Below, one piece after another: positions 37,070 through 45,513 of a stretch of 49,890 bases of DNA; within the stretch, counting starts at the first letter, position 1, and every line of letters starts with the position of its first letter. The translations under genes were made by a program, and so were the position numbers. Location of the stretch: the NCBI GenBank assembly GCA_024639765.1, contig JAHEHU010000011.1:1-49890 (forward strand). The letters are read 5' to 3'. Source of the DNA: Eudoraea sp. Its GTDB lineage: Bacteria; Bacteroidota; Bacteroidia; Flavobacteriales; Flavobacteriaceae. The notes beneath the pieces were generated by a model, which made no database searches, was not told where the DNA came from, and saw nothing but the letters and a program-made list of their open reading frames with translations.

Positions 37070-37645
37070 TTAGCCTTTTTTTTCCGGGATCCATTTGATC
37101 TCGTCAGCCTTCAAATCAAAAGACAATTTTCTTGACAATACGAAAAGATAGTCAGACAAACGATTCAGGTAAGACAATACTGTTGCTTCAAAAGGTTGAT
37201 TTTCATGCAAAAGACACGCCATGCGTTCGGCCCTGCGGCAAACAGTACGAGCTATATGACAGTATGACACGGTCTGATGCCCCCCGGGCAGTACAAAATG
37301 AGTCATTGGGGACAGCGACGCATCCATTTTATCCATCGCTTCTTCCAACAGCGTTACATCGGCAGCACTAATTTTGGGAATATTTAGCCTTTCTTTTCCA
37401 CTTTTCAAAACCGCCTTTTCCGGATCGGTCGCTAATATGGCCCCCACCGTAAACAGGTCCTTTTGTATCTTCATGAGCAAATCCTGATACTCTTTTGAAA
37501 TATCCTGATCTCTCAACAGACCCAACCAGGAATTAAGTTCATCTACGGTTCCATAGCTTTGTATGCGAATGTGATGTTTGGGTACACGTGTCCCACCAAA
37601 AAGTGCTGTCATCCCCTCATCACCGGTCTTTGTGTATATCTTCAT
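37070..37645 (-). CDS. Cob(I)yrinic acid a,c-diamide adenosyltransferase (PduO type)
   Basis: 191 residues. It adenosylates cob(I)alamin with ATP to make coenzyme B12. The N-terminal ATP site MKIYTKTGDEGMTALFGG, the SYGTVDELNSWLG block, and CRRAERMACLL near the C-terminal half are the PduO-type signatures. No other cobalamin genes and no cobalamin riboswitch are seen here. It lies 18 nt downstream of the small membrane protein gene on the same strand. Confidence 0.95.
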   Translation of the reverse strand: MKIYTKTGDEGMTALFGGTRVPKHHIRIQSYGTVDELNSWLGLLRDQDISKEYQDLLMKIQKDLFTVGAILATDPEKAVLKSGKERLNIPKISAADVTLLEEAMDKMDASLSPMTHFVLPGGHQTVSYCHIARTVCRRAERMACLLHENQPFEATVLSYLNRLSDYLFVLSRKLSFDLKADEIKWIPEKKG

Positions 37646-37663
37646 TTATGACTTTTTGTTCAG

Positions 37664-37810
37664 TTATGTGTTATTTTTTTTATTCTTTCGGTCATAGCCA
37701 TCCATAAACTTGCGCGACTTGCGTTCTTTCGATCTTTTTTTGTTAAAAACAGACAGGGCTATATAAATGACAGCAACGATACCCAGAATATAATAGACAG
37801 TGTTATCCAT
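37664..37810 (-). CDS. 48-residue single-helix membrane protein
   Basis: ATG 37810 to TAA 37664. The peptide is one transmembrane helix (YYILGIVAVIYIALSVF, about 6-22) followed by a very basic tail (NKKRSKERKSRKFMDGYDRKNKKNN), so it should sit N-out/C-in with the tail in the cytoplasm. It lies between the methyltransferase-like gene (29 nt) and the adenosyltransferase gene (18 nt), all on the same strand, as expected for an operon member. No function can be named. Confidence 0.75.
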   Translation of the reverse strand: MDNTVYYILGIVAVIYIALSVFNKKRSKERKSRKFMDGYDRKNKKNNT

Positions 37811-37839
37811 AAGACTAAAATCTTGCTAAAATTAAGAGA

Positions 37840-38343
37840 TTAAATTCGAATCCTAAAATGTTGCTTTACCTGATGAGCTCGCAAAAATATGATACCTCCG
37901 AAATAAAAATCTATGGAAACGGTTGCCCAGCTATTTTGGCAAAGGGAATCCCACATCGCTGAGGTTTTCCTGTTTCCGTGAATATCTTCTAGTAAAACCA
38001 TACTTCCTTCATGGCATTGATCATGAAGCCATCCGGCAGTAATTTCAAGTAATTGATTTTTCCCAATGTAGATGAGATCTGCCGGGCTGCGTTTTAATGT
38101 CAAATCCGGATAGACTTTGAAAAGTTGATTTTCGAGATCCTTGGCGTCCGTTCTTAGAATGATGGACTGCAGATTAAAATATTGTATACTCTTCAACAAT
38201 ACATTCATCACCCTGCTACCCTTGTGCCTGGTGCGTTTGTATAAAGAATTGGTGAGGTACTGGTAAACAAATGGTGAATGAACCCCATGTTGATTGGTGG
38301 AGTGTACGAGAAATCTCAAATAGGTCCATAGGCGATACATCAT
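37840..38343 (-). CDS. Shortened relative of a class I methyltransferase, SAM motif missing
   Basis: 167 residues. The N-terminus (YLRFLVHSTNQHGVHSPFVYQYL) and C-terminus (VSIDFYFGGIIFLRAHQVKQHFRIR) resemble, from memory, a flavobacterial methyltransferase family that is usually about 230-250 residues with a central SAM site (ELGTSLG-like). That middle part is absent here: the sequence passes from GSRVMNVLLKSIQYFNLQSIIL directly to RSPADLIYIGK and LLEDIHGNRKT. The reading frame is intact with no frameshift, so it may be a degenerate or repurposed protein. The upstream ABC-F gene ends 33 nt before its start. Confidence 0.65.
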   Translation of the reverse strand: MMYRLWTYLRFLVHSTNQHGVHSPFVYQYLTNSLYKRTRHKGSRVMNVLLKSIQYFNLQSIILRTDAKDLENQLFKVYPDLTLKRSPADLIYIGKNQLLEITAGWLHDQCHEGSMVLLEDIHGNRKTSAMWDSLCQNSWATVSIDFYFGGIIFLRAHQVKQHFRIRI

Positions 38344-38376
38344 GTCTTAAATGTGTAAAGTGGCCAAGGCAGGCCC

Positions 38377-40260
38377 TTATTCTTCAATGAGAAGAGACAG
38401 TTCAAACCATCGTTCTGTTTTCTGCTCTATACTGTTCTCTATTTCCTGTAAAGATCTGGATAGTTCAGCTATCTGTTCCCCGGATAAGCCAGCATCCAGA
38501 AATTCATGTTGGATCTGATGTCTTTTCTTTTCTAAAATCTTGATCTCTTTCTCTAATTGCTTGTATTCCTTTTGTTCAGAATAAGACAATTTTTTGCCTT
38601 TACCTTCTTCGCGCCATTGTTTTTTATCAGTAGAATTGATATTTTTTTCATCATTCGCCTCATTCCTTTTTTCATGGATCTGACTATCCTCATAAGCCCT
38701 GAAATCTGAGTAATTACCAGGAAAATCGTCGATGACCCCATCCCCCCTGAATATAAAAAGATGATCAACTATCTTATCCATGAAATACCGGTCATGTGAG
38801 ACCACAACCAAACATCCTGGATAATCTAGCAGAAAGGATTCGAGCACATTCAGCGTTACCACGTCAAGATCGTTGGTGGGTTCGTCAAGGATCAAAAAAT
38901 TAGGGTTTTGAATGAGTACTGTGCATAGATATAATCGCTTGCGCTCACCACCACTTAGTTTTTCAACAAAATCATATTGTTTCTTACGATCGAAAAGAAA
39001 GCGTTCCAATAATTGTTGTGCAGAAAGTTGTCTGCCTTTTTTTAAAGGAATGTAATCACCTATCTCTCTGATGACATCAATAACCTTCTGTCCTTCTTTT
39101 ATTGCTATCCCGTCCTGAGTGTAATATCCAAATTTGAGTGTTTCCCCTGTGACGATCTTTCCAGTATCGGGTATATCGCTGCCCGTCAGCAGATTTAAGA
39201 AGGTTGTCTTGCCAGTACCATTCTTACCTATGATCCCAAGACGTTCTCCCTTTAAAAAATTATAATTGAATTTTGTCAGAATAGGCTTTCCAGGATATGC
39301 CCTTCCAACATTGTGGAATTCCAGGATCTTGCTCCCAAGGCGTTCCATATTTATTTCTAATTGAACCTCGTGTTCCTTGCGTCGTTGTTGAGCCTTGTTC
39401 TTTATTTCAAAGAAATCGTCAATACGCGACTTGGATTTGGTAGTACGGGCTTTCGGTTGTCTGCGCATCCAGTCCAATTCTTTTTTGAACAATTGCTTTG
39501 ATTTGTGTAGTTCAGAGGCTTCCTGGATTTCCCGGGCTTCTTTTTTTTCAAGATAATAGGAATAGTTCCCCTTGTAGGAATAGAGCTGCCCATTCTCGAG
39601 CTCAATGATCTCATTACATACCCGTTCCAGAAAATAACGGTCGTGCGTAACCATGAAGAGGGTAATATTCTCTTTTGTAAAATACTGTTCTAACCATTCT
39701 ATCATTTCAAGGTCTAGATGGTTGGTAGGTTCATCGAGGATTAGCAGATCTGGTCTGTTTAGCAGGGCGTTGGCAAGTGCTATACGCTTCTTTTGCCCAC
39801 CCGATAAAGAGCCTATTTTAGCTTTCAGATCCTCTAGCTGTAATTTAAAAAGTATTTGCTTGTATTGTGTCTCAAAATCCCAGGCTTCAAAACGCTCCAT
39901 GGCTTCGAATGCTTTTTGGTATTTTTTTTCATTCTCCGGCTCTTCCAAAGCGTGTTCATAATTCTGTATTACTTTCAGCACCTCATTATCTGAGGCAAAA
40001 ATGGCCTCTTCAATGGTAAGGTTGGGATCTAATTGAGGATCTTGCTCCAAATAAGAGATCCGGGTACTTTTTCGTACTGTAACCAAACCATTGTCTGGGT
40101 TGTCTTTACCGCCTAAAATATTTAGAATAGATGTCTTGCCAGTTCCATTTTGGGCTATAAGAGCTATCTTTTGATCCTTGTTGATTCCAAAGGAAAGATC
40201 CGAAAAGAGAATCCTCTCCCCAAAAGATTTAGAGATCCCTTCAACAGAGACTAGATTCAT
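38377..40260 (-). CDS. ABC-F family ATPase (Uup-like)
   Basis: 627 residues with two ABC cassettes and no membrane segments. Cassette 1 has GTGKTS, LSGGQKKRIALANALL and LLILDEPTNHLD; cassette 2 has GKNGTGKTTFLNLL, LSGGERKRLYLC and FLILDEPTNDLD. A linker of charged helices separates them, and the C-terminal 90 residues form a coiled-coil (KEIKILEKKRHQIQHEFL) as in Uup. ABC-F proteins act on the ribosome; Uup-like members relate to 50S assembly or stalled ribosomes. ATG 40260 overlaps the stop of the DUF4105 gene (ATGA), so translation is coupled. Confidence 0.95.
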   Translation of the reverse strand: MNLVSVEGISKSFGERILFSDLSFGINKDQKIALIAQNGTGKTSILNILGGKDNPDNGLVTVRKSTRISYLEQDPQLDPNLTIEEAIFASDNEVLKVIQNYEHALEEPENEKKYQKAFEAMERFEAWDFETQYKQILFKLQLEDLKAKIGSLSGGQKKRIALANALLNRPDLLILDEPTNHLDLEMIEWLEQYFTKENITLFMVTHDRYFLERVCNEIIELENGQLYSYKGNYSYYLEKKEAREIQEASELHKSKQLFKKELDWMRRQPKARTTKSKSRIDDFFEIKNKAQQRRKEHEVQLEINMERLGSKILEFHNVGRAYPGKPILTKFNYNFLKGERLGIIGKNGTGKTTFLNLLTGSDIPDTGKIVTGETLKFGYYTQDGIAIKEGQKVIDVIREIGDYIPLKKGRQLSAQQLLERFLFDRKKQYDFVEKLSGGERKRLYLCTVLIQNPNFLILDEPTNDLDVVTLNVLESFLLDYPGCLVVVSHDRYFMDKIVDHLFIFRGDGVIDDFPGNYSDFRAYEDSQIHEKRNEANDEKNINSTDKKQWREEGKGKKLSYSEQKEYKQLEKEIKILEKKRHQIQHEFLDAGLSGEQIAELSRSLQEIENSIEQKTERWFELSLLIEE

Positions 40261-41444
40261 ACCGTAAAGATTTCTAGTTTTTTTGCCCTGTAAAACAAAA
40301 AGCCATATCTCACGGAAAGGGTGGCAAGTACCACCGCCAACACTGGAGAAAAAATTTGAATTTCCAGTAACCAGATAATCACCGTACATGCAATGAGGAT
40401 CAAAAGTCCTAAAAGATACCAGGTTACCCATGCCGGTGTAGAAGAACTACGCAGCAGATAATATACAAGGACTAAATTAAAAGGAAAGGCCCAGAGAATA
40501 TTAAGGTTTTGTGCGGTGGCCTGATGATCTGTTAAGAACCATAGAAAGAAAATGATACATCCTGCAATGCCGGTGATCAAGAAAAGAACGATATCCATGA
40601 CTCTGCTCCGCACCTTATTCTTGATGTCTATATAAGTGATCGTAACCGTAAAGAGAAATAATAGTCCAAACCAAAACAAAGGTGAGGCAGTGAAGAAGTT
40701 ACCCCTGTTTTGAATATTGTAATCTAGTATGGTCCTTTCACGTTGTACGATGGGTGCGCCATTCAGTTCTGCATGCTCTAACTGACGTAGGACATAGTTG
40801 GGCAAGAACATGTACTGGGCAGGTGTAGCTTTTTTGTCGATCACAGAACCCAGGGCCAGATCTATTCCAAAACTAGACCAGGAATTCCAGATCAAATTTT
40901 CTTGAATCAGGTCACGAAAGGTGGCTGCATAAGAATCTTTATAGGCTATGTATTCCAGGTCTTTTCCAAGGATATCTTTTAAGATGGTTGGGATTTTAGT
41001 GGAACAATTGTCAAATAGAAAATCGTATTTGTACTTTCTATTCTCTGGTAAGTAATTGACCTCCAAAAAAGAGAATAAGTCATTTTTTTCTGCATTGGAT
41101 AAGTCGAGGAGTTGTTCTTTCACCCATCTGTTTTCCAGCTGATAAGAGTAAAGAAAGTTTGAAAATCGCTGCTTACTTAAGGAATAAAGCAACTTACCTC
41201 TGGCAAATTTTGAATAGAAATTAGGGGTATTGAAATCGAAGGTCCCATAATTGTAGATCCAGTCGATCCCTTTTTCACTATCCTGAACCCGAAAGGAAGT
41301 ATGTCCGAAGGAAGCGTAAAGATCTGTCCCGGGACCACAGGTGAGAACGCTAACAACGGCCTTTTCCGATAGAAATGATTCCTGGGAATGCACGGGGACC
41401 AGAATGAAAAGTAAAACAAGGAGAATAGTATGCTTAATCGTCAT
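40257..41444 (-). CDS. DUF4105 membrane protein
   Basis: 395 residues. A signal peptide (to VHSQ, about 20) is followed by an exported domain containing VSVLTCGPGTDLYASFGHTSFRV and KYDFLFDNCSTKIP. The H and C in these motifs suggest an NlpC/P60-like Cys-His hydrolase (the DUF4105 or Lnb N-terminal family). The C-terminal half has four to five transmembrane helices from about 255. Function unknown; a lipid- or peptidoglycan-directed hydrolase is inference. It overlaps the ABC-F gene by 4 nt. Confidence 0.88.
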   Translation of the reverse strand: MTIKHTILLVLLFILVPVHSQESFLSEKAVVSVLTCGPGTDLYASFGHTSFRVQDSEKGIDWIYNYGTFDFNTPNFYSKFARGKLLYSLSKQRFSNFLYSYQLENRWVKEQLLDLSNAEKNDLFSFLEVNYLPENRKYKYDFLFDNCSTKIPTILKDILGKDLEYIAYKDSYAATFRDLIQENLIWNSWSSFGIDLALGSVIDKKATPAQYMFLPNYVLRQLEHAELNGAPIVQRERTILDYNIQNRGNFFTASPLFWFGLLFLFTVTITYIDIKNKVRSRVMDIVLFLITGIAGCIIFFLWFLTDHQATAQNLNILWAFPFNLVLVYYLLRSSSTPAWVTWYLLGLLILIACTVIIWLLEIQIFSPVLAVVLATLSVRYGFLFYRAKKLEIFTV

Positions 41445-41531
41445 CTTGCAAGCTTATCTGCAGGCTATTTTTTTGATGAGACAAATATCTGAATAAATTA
41501 CCGGACAAATCATCTTCCATAAAAATTATAC

Positions 41532-41539
41532 TATTTTTA
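41532..41539 (+). promoter_or_regulatory. -7-like box for pssA
   Basis: TATTTTTA differs from TAnnTTTG only at the last base. It lies 16 nt before the GTG start of pssA. Confidence 0.35.
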
Positions 41540-41555
41540 CGGGAAACATAGTCTA

Positions 41556-42302
41556 GTGAAGCAACATATACCAAATATTCTAACCCTTCTCAATGTATTT
41601 TCGGGCTGCCTGGCCGTTGTTTTTGCGGTAAGGAATCAGTGGGAGTTTATGGCATTTTTTGTATTTCTGGGACTTCTGTTCGATTTTCTGGATGGTCTGT
41701 CTGCACGAGCTCTAAAGGTACAGAGTCCGTTAGGAATTCAATTAGATTCCCTGGCAGATATGATCACTTTTGGGTTGGTTCCTGGTATTGTAATGTTCCA
41801 ATTACTTACTATGAGCGAGACAGGGGGCTGGAATTTAAAAATCGCAGAGACCTTGAATTGGGACTCTTTTTATGACATTTTGCCGTTTTTTGGTTTTGCC
41901 ATTACACTATCATCGGCTTATAGATTGGCACGCTTTAATATAGATGAAAATCAGGTATCCTCCTTTATTGGCTTACCCACACCTGCTAATGCTCTTCTAA
42001 TAATTTCCCTGCCGCTCATCCTTATGTTCAACGGCAACGATGCCCTCAACACCATCATTCTGAATCCCTGGTTTTTATTAGTTCTTACGGTTCTTAGTAG
42101 TTTTTTATTAAATGCTCCAATTCCCTTGTTCGCCTTAAAATTCAAGACATGGGATTTTAAGGACAATGCACTGCGCTATATCTTCATTCTGGTTAGTCTT
42201 GTATTCATTGGTACAATGAAGTTTTTAGCGATCCCGGCAATTATTATTTTTTACCTTCTGAGTTCATTTTTTATTCCTCATGAAGATAAGATCAATTCCT
42301 AG
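41556..42302 (+). CDS. pssA: CDP-diacylglycerol--serine O-phosphatidyltransferase
   Basis: 248 residues, an integral membrane enzyme that makes phosphatidylserine, the precursor of phosphatidylethanolamine. The CDP-alcohol phosphotransferase motif DG..AR........G...D...D is present as DGLSARALKVQSPLGIQLDSLAD, within six to eight hydrophobic helices. The start is GTG 41556, which matches the family start (MKQHIPNILTLLNVFSGC); no ATG lies near. It is divergent from the DUF4105 gene and convergent with lptB. Confidence 0.95.
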   Translation: MKQHIPNILTLLNVFSGCLAVVFAVRNQWEFMAFFVFLGLLFDFLDGLSARALKVQSPLGIQLDSLADMITFGLVPGIVMFQLLTMSETGGWNLKIAETLNWDSFYDILPFFGFAITLSSAYRLARFNIDENQVSSFIGLPTPANALLIISLPLILMFNGNDALNTIILNPWFLLVLTVLSSFLLNAPIPLFALKFKTWDFKDNALRYIFILVSLVFIGTMKFLAIPAIIIFYLLSSFFIPHEDKINS

Positions 42303-42350
42303 GGAAGCAGATGATAGCATTTTTTTGGATTGAGCCGGGAGGGATATTAT

Positions 42351-43091
42351 CTAAAATTCCAGTTTCTTCTTTCGAAGTTCAAAATTTTGTCCCAGGTATA
42401 CTTTACGAACCATTTCGTCTTCTGCCAGATCTTCGGGTATTCCAGATTTTAAGATACCCCCTTCAAACATAAGATAGGAGCGCTCTGTGATGGCTAGGGT
42501 CTCCTGTACGTTGTGGTCTGTGATCAGGATACCGATATTCTTGTCTTTTAATTGGGCCACAATGCGTTGTATGTCTTCTACCGCCACAGGATCTACTCCT
42601 GCAAAAGGTTCATCGAGTAAAATAAATTTCGGATCCGTAGCCAGTGCTCTGGCAATTTCTGTCCTTCTTCGTTCACCTCCGGAAAGGAGGTCACCCCTGT
42701 TCTTTCTGATATGACCCAGGCCAAATTCTTCAATGAGTTGTTCCATTTTCAGGTGCTGCTCCTTTTTACTGAGCTTGGTGAGTTGAAGCACACTCAAAAT
42801 ATTTTTCTCAATACTTAGTTTTCGAAATACCGATGCCTCCTGTGCGAGGTATCCAATGCCGTTTTGAGCCCTTTTATACATGGGGAATTTTGTGATCTCT
42901 GTATTGTCCAGATAGATCTTTCCTCCATTGGGTTTTATCAAGCCAACGATCATGTAAAAACATGTAGTCTTTCCGGCACCATTAGGACCTAACAATCCTA
43001 CGATCTCCCCTTGGTTGACCTCCAGAGAAATACCCTTCACAACTTTTCGGCCGCGGTAGGCCTTCATGATATTTTCTGCTCGTAACTTCAT
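42351..43091 (-). CDS. lptB: LPS export ABC transporter ATP-binding protein
   Basis: 246 residues. Walker [17 protein letters not shown], signature [16 protein letters not shown], Walker [21 protein letters not shown] and the H-loop [10 protein letters not shown] identify LptB, the cytoplasmic ATPase that powers LPS extraction with LptF/LptG and LptC. A candidate LptF/LptG permease gene is at 7125-8207. It lies 54 nt downstream of the carboxymuconolactone decarboxylase-like gene and ends the kdsD-tatC run. Confidence 0.96.
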   Translation of the reverse strand: MKLRAENIMKAYRGRKVVKGISLEVNQGEIVGLLGPNGAGKTTCFYMIVGLIKPNGGKIYLDNTEITKFPMYKRAQNGIGYLAQEASVFRKLSIEKNILSVLQLTKLSKKEQHLKMEQLIEEFGLGHIRKNRGDLLSGGERRRTEIARALATDPKFILLDEPFAGVDPVAVEDIQRIVAQLKDKNIGILITDHNVQETLAITERSYLMFEGGILKSGIPEDLAEDEMVRKVYLGQNFELRKKKLEF

Positions 43092-43145
43092 AGTATGGTC
43101 AAAACTACAGTATTCTGTAAGGAGGGAAAAGGAATTACATTTTTT

Positions 43146-43496
43146 TTAACCTTCCTGATTTTCCAGGAGTTCCCAAAATTCATAAGCTCTTCGTAAATGT
43201 GGAACCACAATAGTACCACCAACGAGCGTTGCGATTCCGAGGGTTTCCATTACTTCTTCCTTGCTTGTTCCCACTTTATGCGCGCTTTCCAAATGGTATT
43301 TTACACAATCGTCACAACGCAGTACTGCCGAAGCTACAAGACCGAGTAATTCCTTGGTCTTAACGTCCAGGGCACCTGCGGCATAGGCATTGGTGTCCAG
43401 ATTAAAGATGCGCTTTATTAATTTATTATCGGCACCCAGTAACTTTTCGTTCATTCTGGTCCGATAGGCATTAAATTCTTCAAGTTGATTTGGCAT
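43146..43496 (-). CDS. Carboxymuconolactone decarboxylase-like (AhpD-type) protein
   Basis: 116 residues. The CxxC motif CDDC, followed by VKYHLESAHKVGTSKEEVMET, is the AhpD/CMD signature with a redox-active cysteine pair and a conserved His. It is probably a small thiol peroxidase or disulfide reductase rather than a decarboxylase. The first 17 nt overlap the end of tatC, so it is translated with it. Confidence 0.9.
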   Translation of the reverse strand: MPNQLEEFNAYRTRMNEKLLGADNKLIKRIFNLDTNAYAAGALDVKTKELLGLVASAVLRCDDCVKYHLESAHKVGTSKEEVMETLGIATLVGGTIVVPHLRRAYEFWELLENQEG

Positions 43497-44319
43497 ATTT
43501 TTTTGCTTTTTTAGCTTCCCGCTTCAACACACGACCAGAGATATAGATACTCAATTGATAAAGGATGAGGACGGGTATGGCCACAATGATCTGACTGGCT
43601 ACATCTGGTGGTGTGATGACCGCTGAAATAATAAGAACGATAACCAGGGCAATCTTTCTGTATTTTTTTAAGATCTCGGGTGTTACCAGGCCTACTTTGG
43701 TTAGGAAATAGATAATGATGGGTAGTTCAAAAATAAGCCCACAGGCAATAACCGCAGCCCTTACCGTAGAAATATAGGAGCTCAGATCAATATCATTAAA
43801 TACCTCTTCACTAACAGTGTATCCCCCCAGGAAGTTAATGGATAGTGGCGCTACAACATAATATCCAAAGAGTACTCCCATGAAAAAGAGCAGGGAAGCT
43901 ACCAGGATAAAACCTCTGGAATTACTGCGTTCTTTTTCATACAACCCCGGGCTAATAAAACGCCAAAGCTCATATAAAATATAAGGAAAGGCTATTATGA
44001 AGCCGGCCCAGATAGACGTCCAGATATGCGCTGAAAACTGACCTGCCATAACCCTGCTTTGTACCCTGAATAAGGGTTCTGTACTACAAAACGCTTCGCT
44101 GAACCCTAACATTTTAGATAGTTTGCAAAAGAGGGCGTAGGTCGGAAAATCGGGTTTTTTAGGACCAAATATGACCGTATCAAAAATAAAATCCTTCATT
44201 AAAAAGGCCACCATTCCTACGATGACCACCGCCAAGGTTGAGCGTATCAAATGCCAGCGTAACTCTTCCAGATGATCCAGGAAAGACATTTCATTGGGGT
44301 CCGTGGTTTGCTTTGCCAT
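43480..44319 (-). CDS. tatC: Sec-independent protein translocase subunit TatC
   Basis: 279 residues with six hydrophobic segments. The N-terminal MSFLDHLEELRWHLIRS is the strongly conserved TatC start that binds twin-arginine signals, and ALPYI/FPYILYELWRFISPGLYEKER is the second conserved loop. It exports folded proteins across the inner membrane; tatA is not in the window. The start overlaps the kdsD stop (TAATG), and its own end overlaps the AhpD-like gene by 17 nt. Confidence 0.96.
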   Translation of the reverse strand: MAKQTTDPNEMSFLDHLEELRWHLIRSTLAVVIVGMVAFLMKDFIFDTVIFGPKKPDFPTYALFCKLSKMLGFSEAFCSTEPLFRVQSRVMAGQFSAHIWTSIWAGFIIAFPYILYELWRFISPGLYEKERSNSRGFILVASLLFFMGVLFGYYVVAPLSINFLGGYTVSEEVFNDIDLSSYISTVRAAVIACGLIFELPIIIYFLTKVGLVTPEILKKYRKIALVIVLIISAVITPPDVASQIIVAIPVLILYQLSIYISGRVLKREAKKAKKYAKST

Positions 44320-45284
44320 TAGAGAATACCTTCGTTAATAAGGTTGTGTAAATGTACTACTCCCAAATAAGCACCATCTTTTTTGACAAGCAACTGGGAG
44401 ATGCCATTGTTTTGCATCTCCTTCAGCGCATTGACCGCCAAAACTTCCGGTTCAATGGTCTTAGGGTCTTTGGTCATGATGTCTCTTGCCGTTAGACCAT
44501 TGATGTTTTCGTACTTGTTTAACATCCTACGGATATCCCCATCCGTTACAATACCTATCAATGTACCTTCTTCCATTACGGCTGCAACTCCCAGCATTTT
44601 TTCTGAGATCTCAACGATAACATTCTTTATGGCGGTATTGGCCTCTACCGCTGGCTTCATATTTTTACTGGCAATATCCGCAACACGCAGGTATAATTTT
44701 TTACCTAAAGTACCACCGGGATGAAATTTTGCAAAATCCTTGGGACTAAATCCTCTGAGTTCCAATAAGCAAATGGCCAATGCATCTCCCATTACAAGTT
44801 GGGCGGTAGTACTTGTGGTAGGGGCAAGGTTATTGGGGCAGGCTTCCTTCTCTACATACGTGTTCAAAACAAAATCTGACTGCTCGGCCAAATAAGATGC
44901 GGTATTACCTGTAATTGAAATTAATTTATTACCGCCTATTTTGATCAATGGAACAAGTAATTTGATCTCCGGAGTATTACCACTTTTGGAGATGCAGATA
45001 ACGATATCATTCTGCTGAATAGTCCCCAAGTCGCCATGTATAGCATCTGCCGCATGCATAAAGATCGCAGGGGTGCCGGTAGAATTTAATGTGGCCACGA
45101 TTTTTGAGGCAATCAATGCACTTTTTCCAATTCCGGTTATGACCACCCTCCCTTTTCCGTTGTAAATACAATCCACCGCATTACCAAATTGATCATCCAG
45201 AAGGGTAGCCAAATGGTGGATGGCGTCTCCTTCGGTACGGATGGTTTTTTGTGCCAGTTCCAAAATGCTTTTATTCTTGTTCAA
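44319..45284 (-). CDS. kdsD: Arabinose-5-phosphate isomerase (KpsF/GutQ family)
   Basis: 321 residues. The SIS sugar-isomerase domain (about 35-180; VITGIGKSALIASKI and ISKSGNTPEI) is followed by two CBS domains (about 205-321, KNVIVEISEKMLGVAAV and IMTKDPKTIE). It converts ribulose 5-phosphate to arabinose 5-phosphate, the first step of Kdo synthesis for LPS. The start is TTG 45284, matching the usual N-terminus (ILELAQKTIRTE); no ATG is nearby. It is the first gene of the kdsD-tatC-AhpD-like-lptB run and divergent from recQ. Confidence 0.94.
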   Translation of the reverse strand: MNKNKSILELAQKTIRTEGDAIHHLATLLDDQFGNAVDCIYNGKGRVVITGIGKSALIASKIVATLNSTGTPAIFMHAADAIHGDLGTIQQNDIVICISKSGNTPEIKLLVPLIKIGGNKLISITGNTASYLAEQSDFVLNTYVEKEACPNNLAPTTSTTAQLVMGDALAICLLELRGFSPKDFAKFHPGGTLGKKLYLRVADIASKNMKPAVEANTAIKNVIVEISEKMLGVAAVMEEGTLIGIVTDGDIRRMLNKYENINGLTARDIMTKDPKTIEPEVLAVNALKEMQNNGISQLLVKKDGAYLGVVHLHNLINEGIL

Positions 45285-45513
45285 AGTAACTTGATGATTT
45301 TGTGAAATTGAATGCAGATTTTGTCTGAAAATGTAATCGCTTTCTAAAAGAATGTATTATATTTAAGAAAACAAAATTACGCAAACTTATTTTATAGGGT
45401 ATTCTTATAACACAAGAAAAATACTTCAATAGCCCAAAGACATTTAGTAAACAATAGCTTATTGTGATGTAAGGGATTTTTAATGCCGGTGGGATAAAAC
45501 AAATCATTACGTA

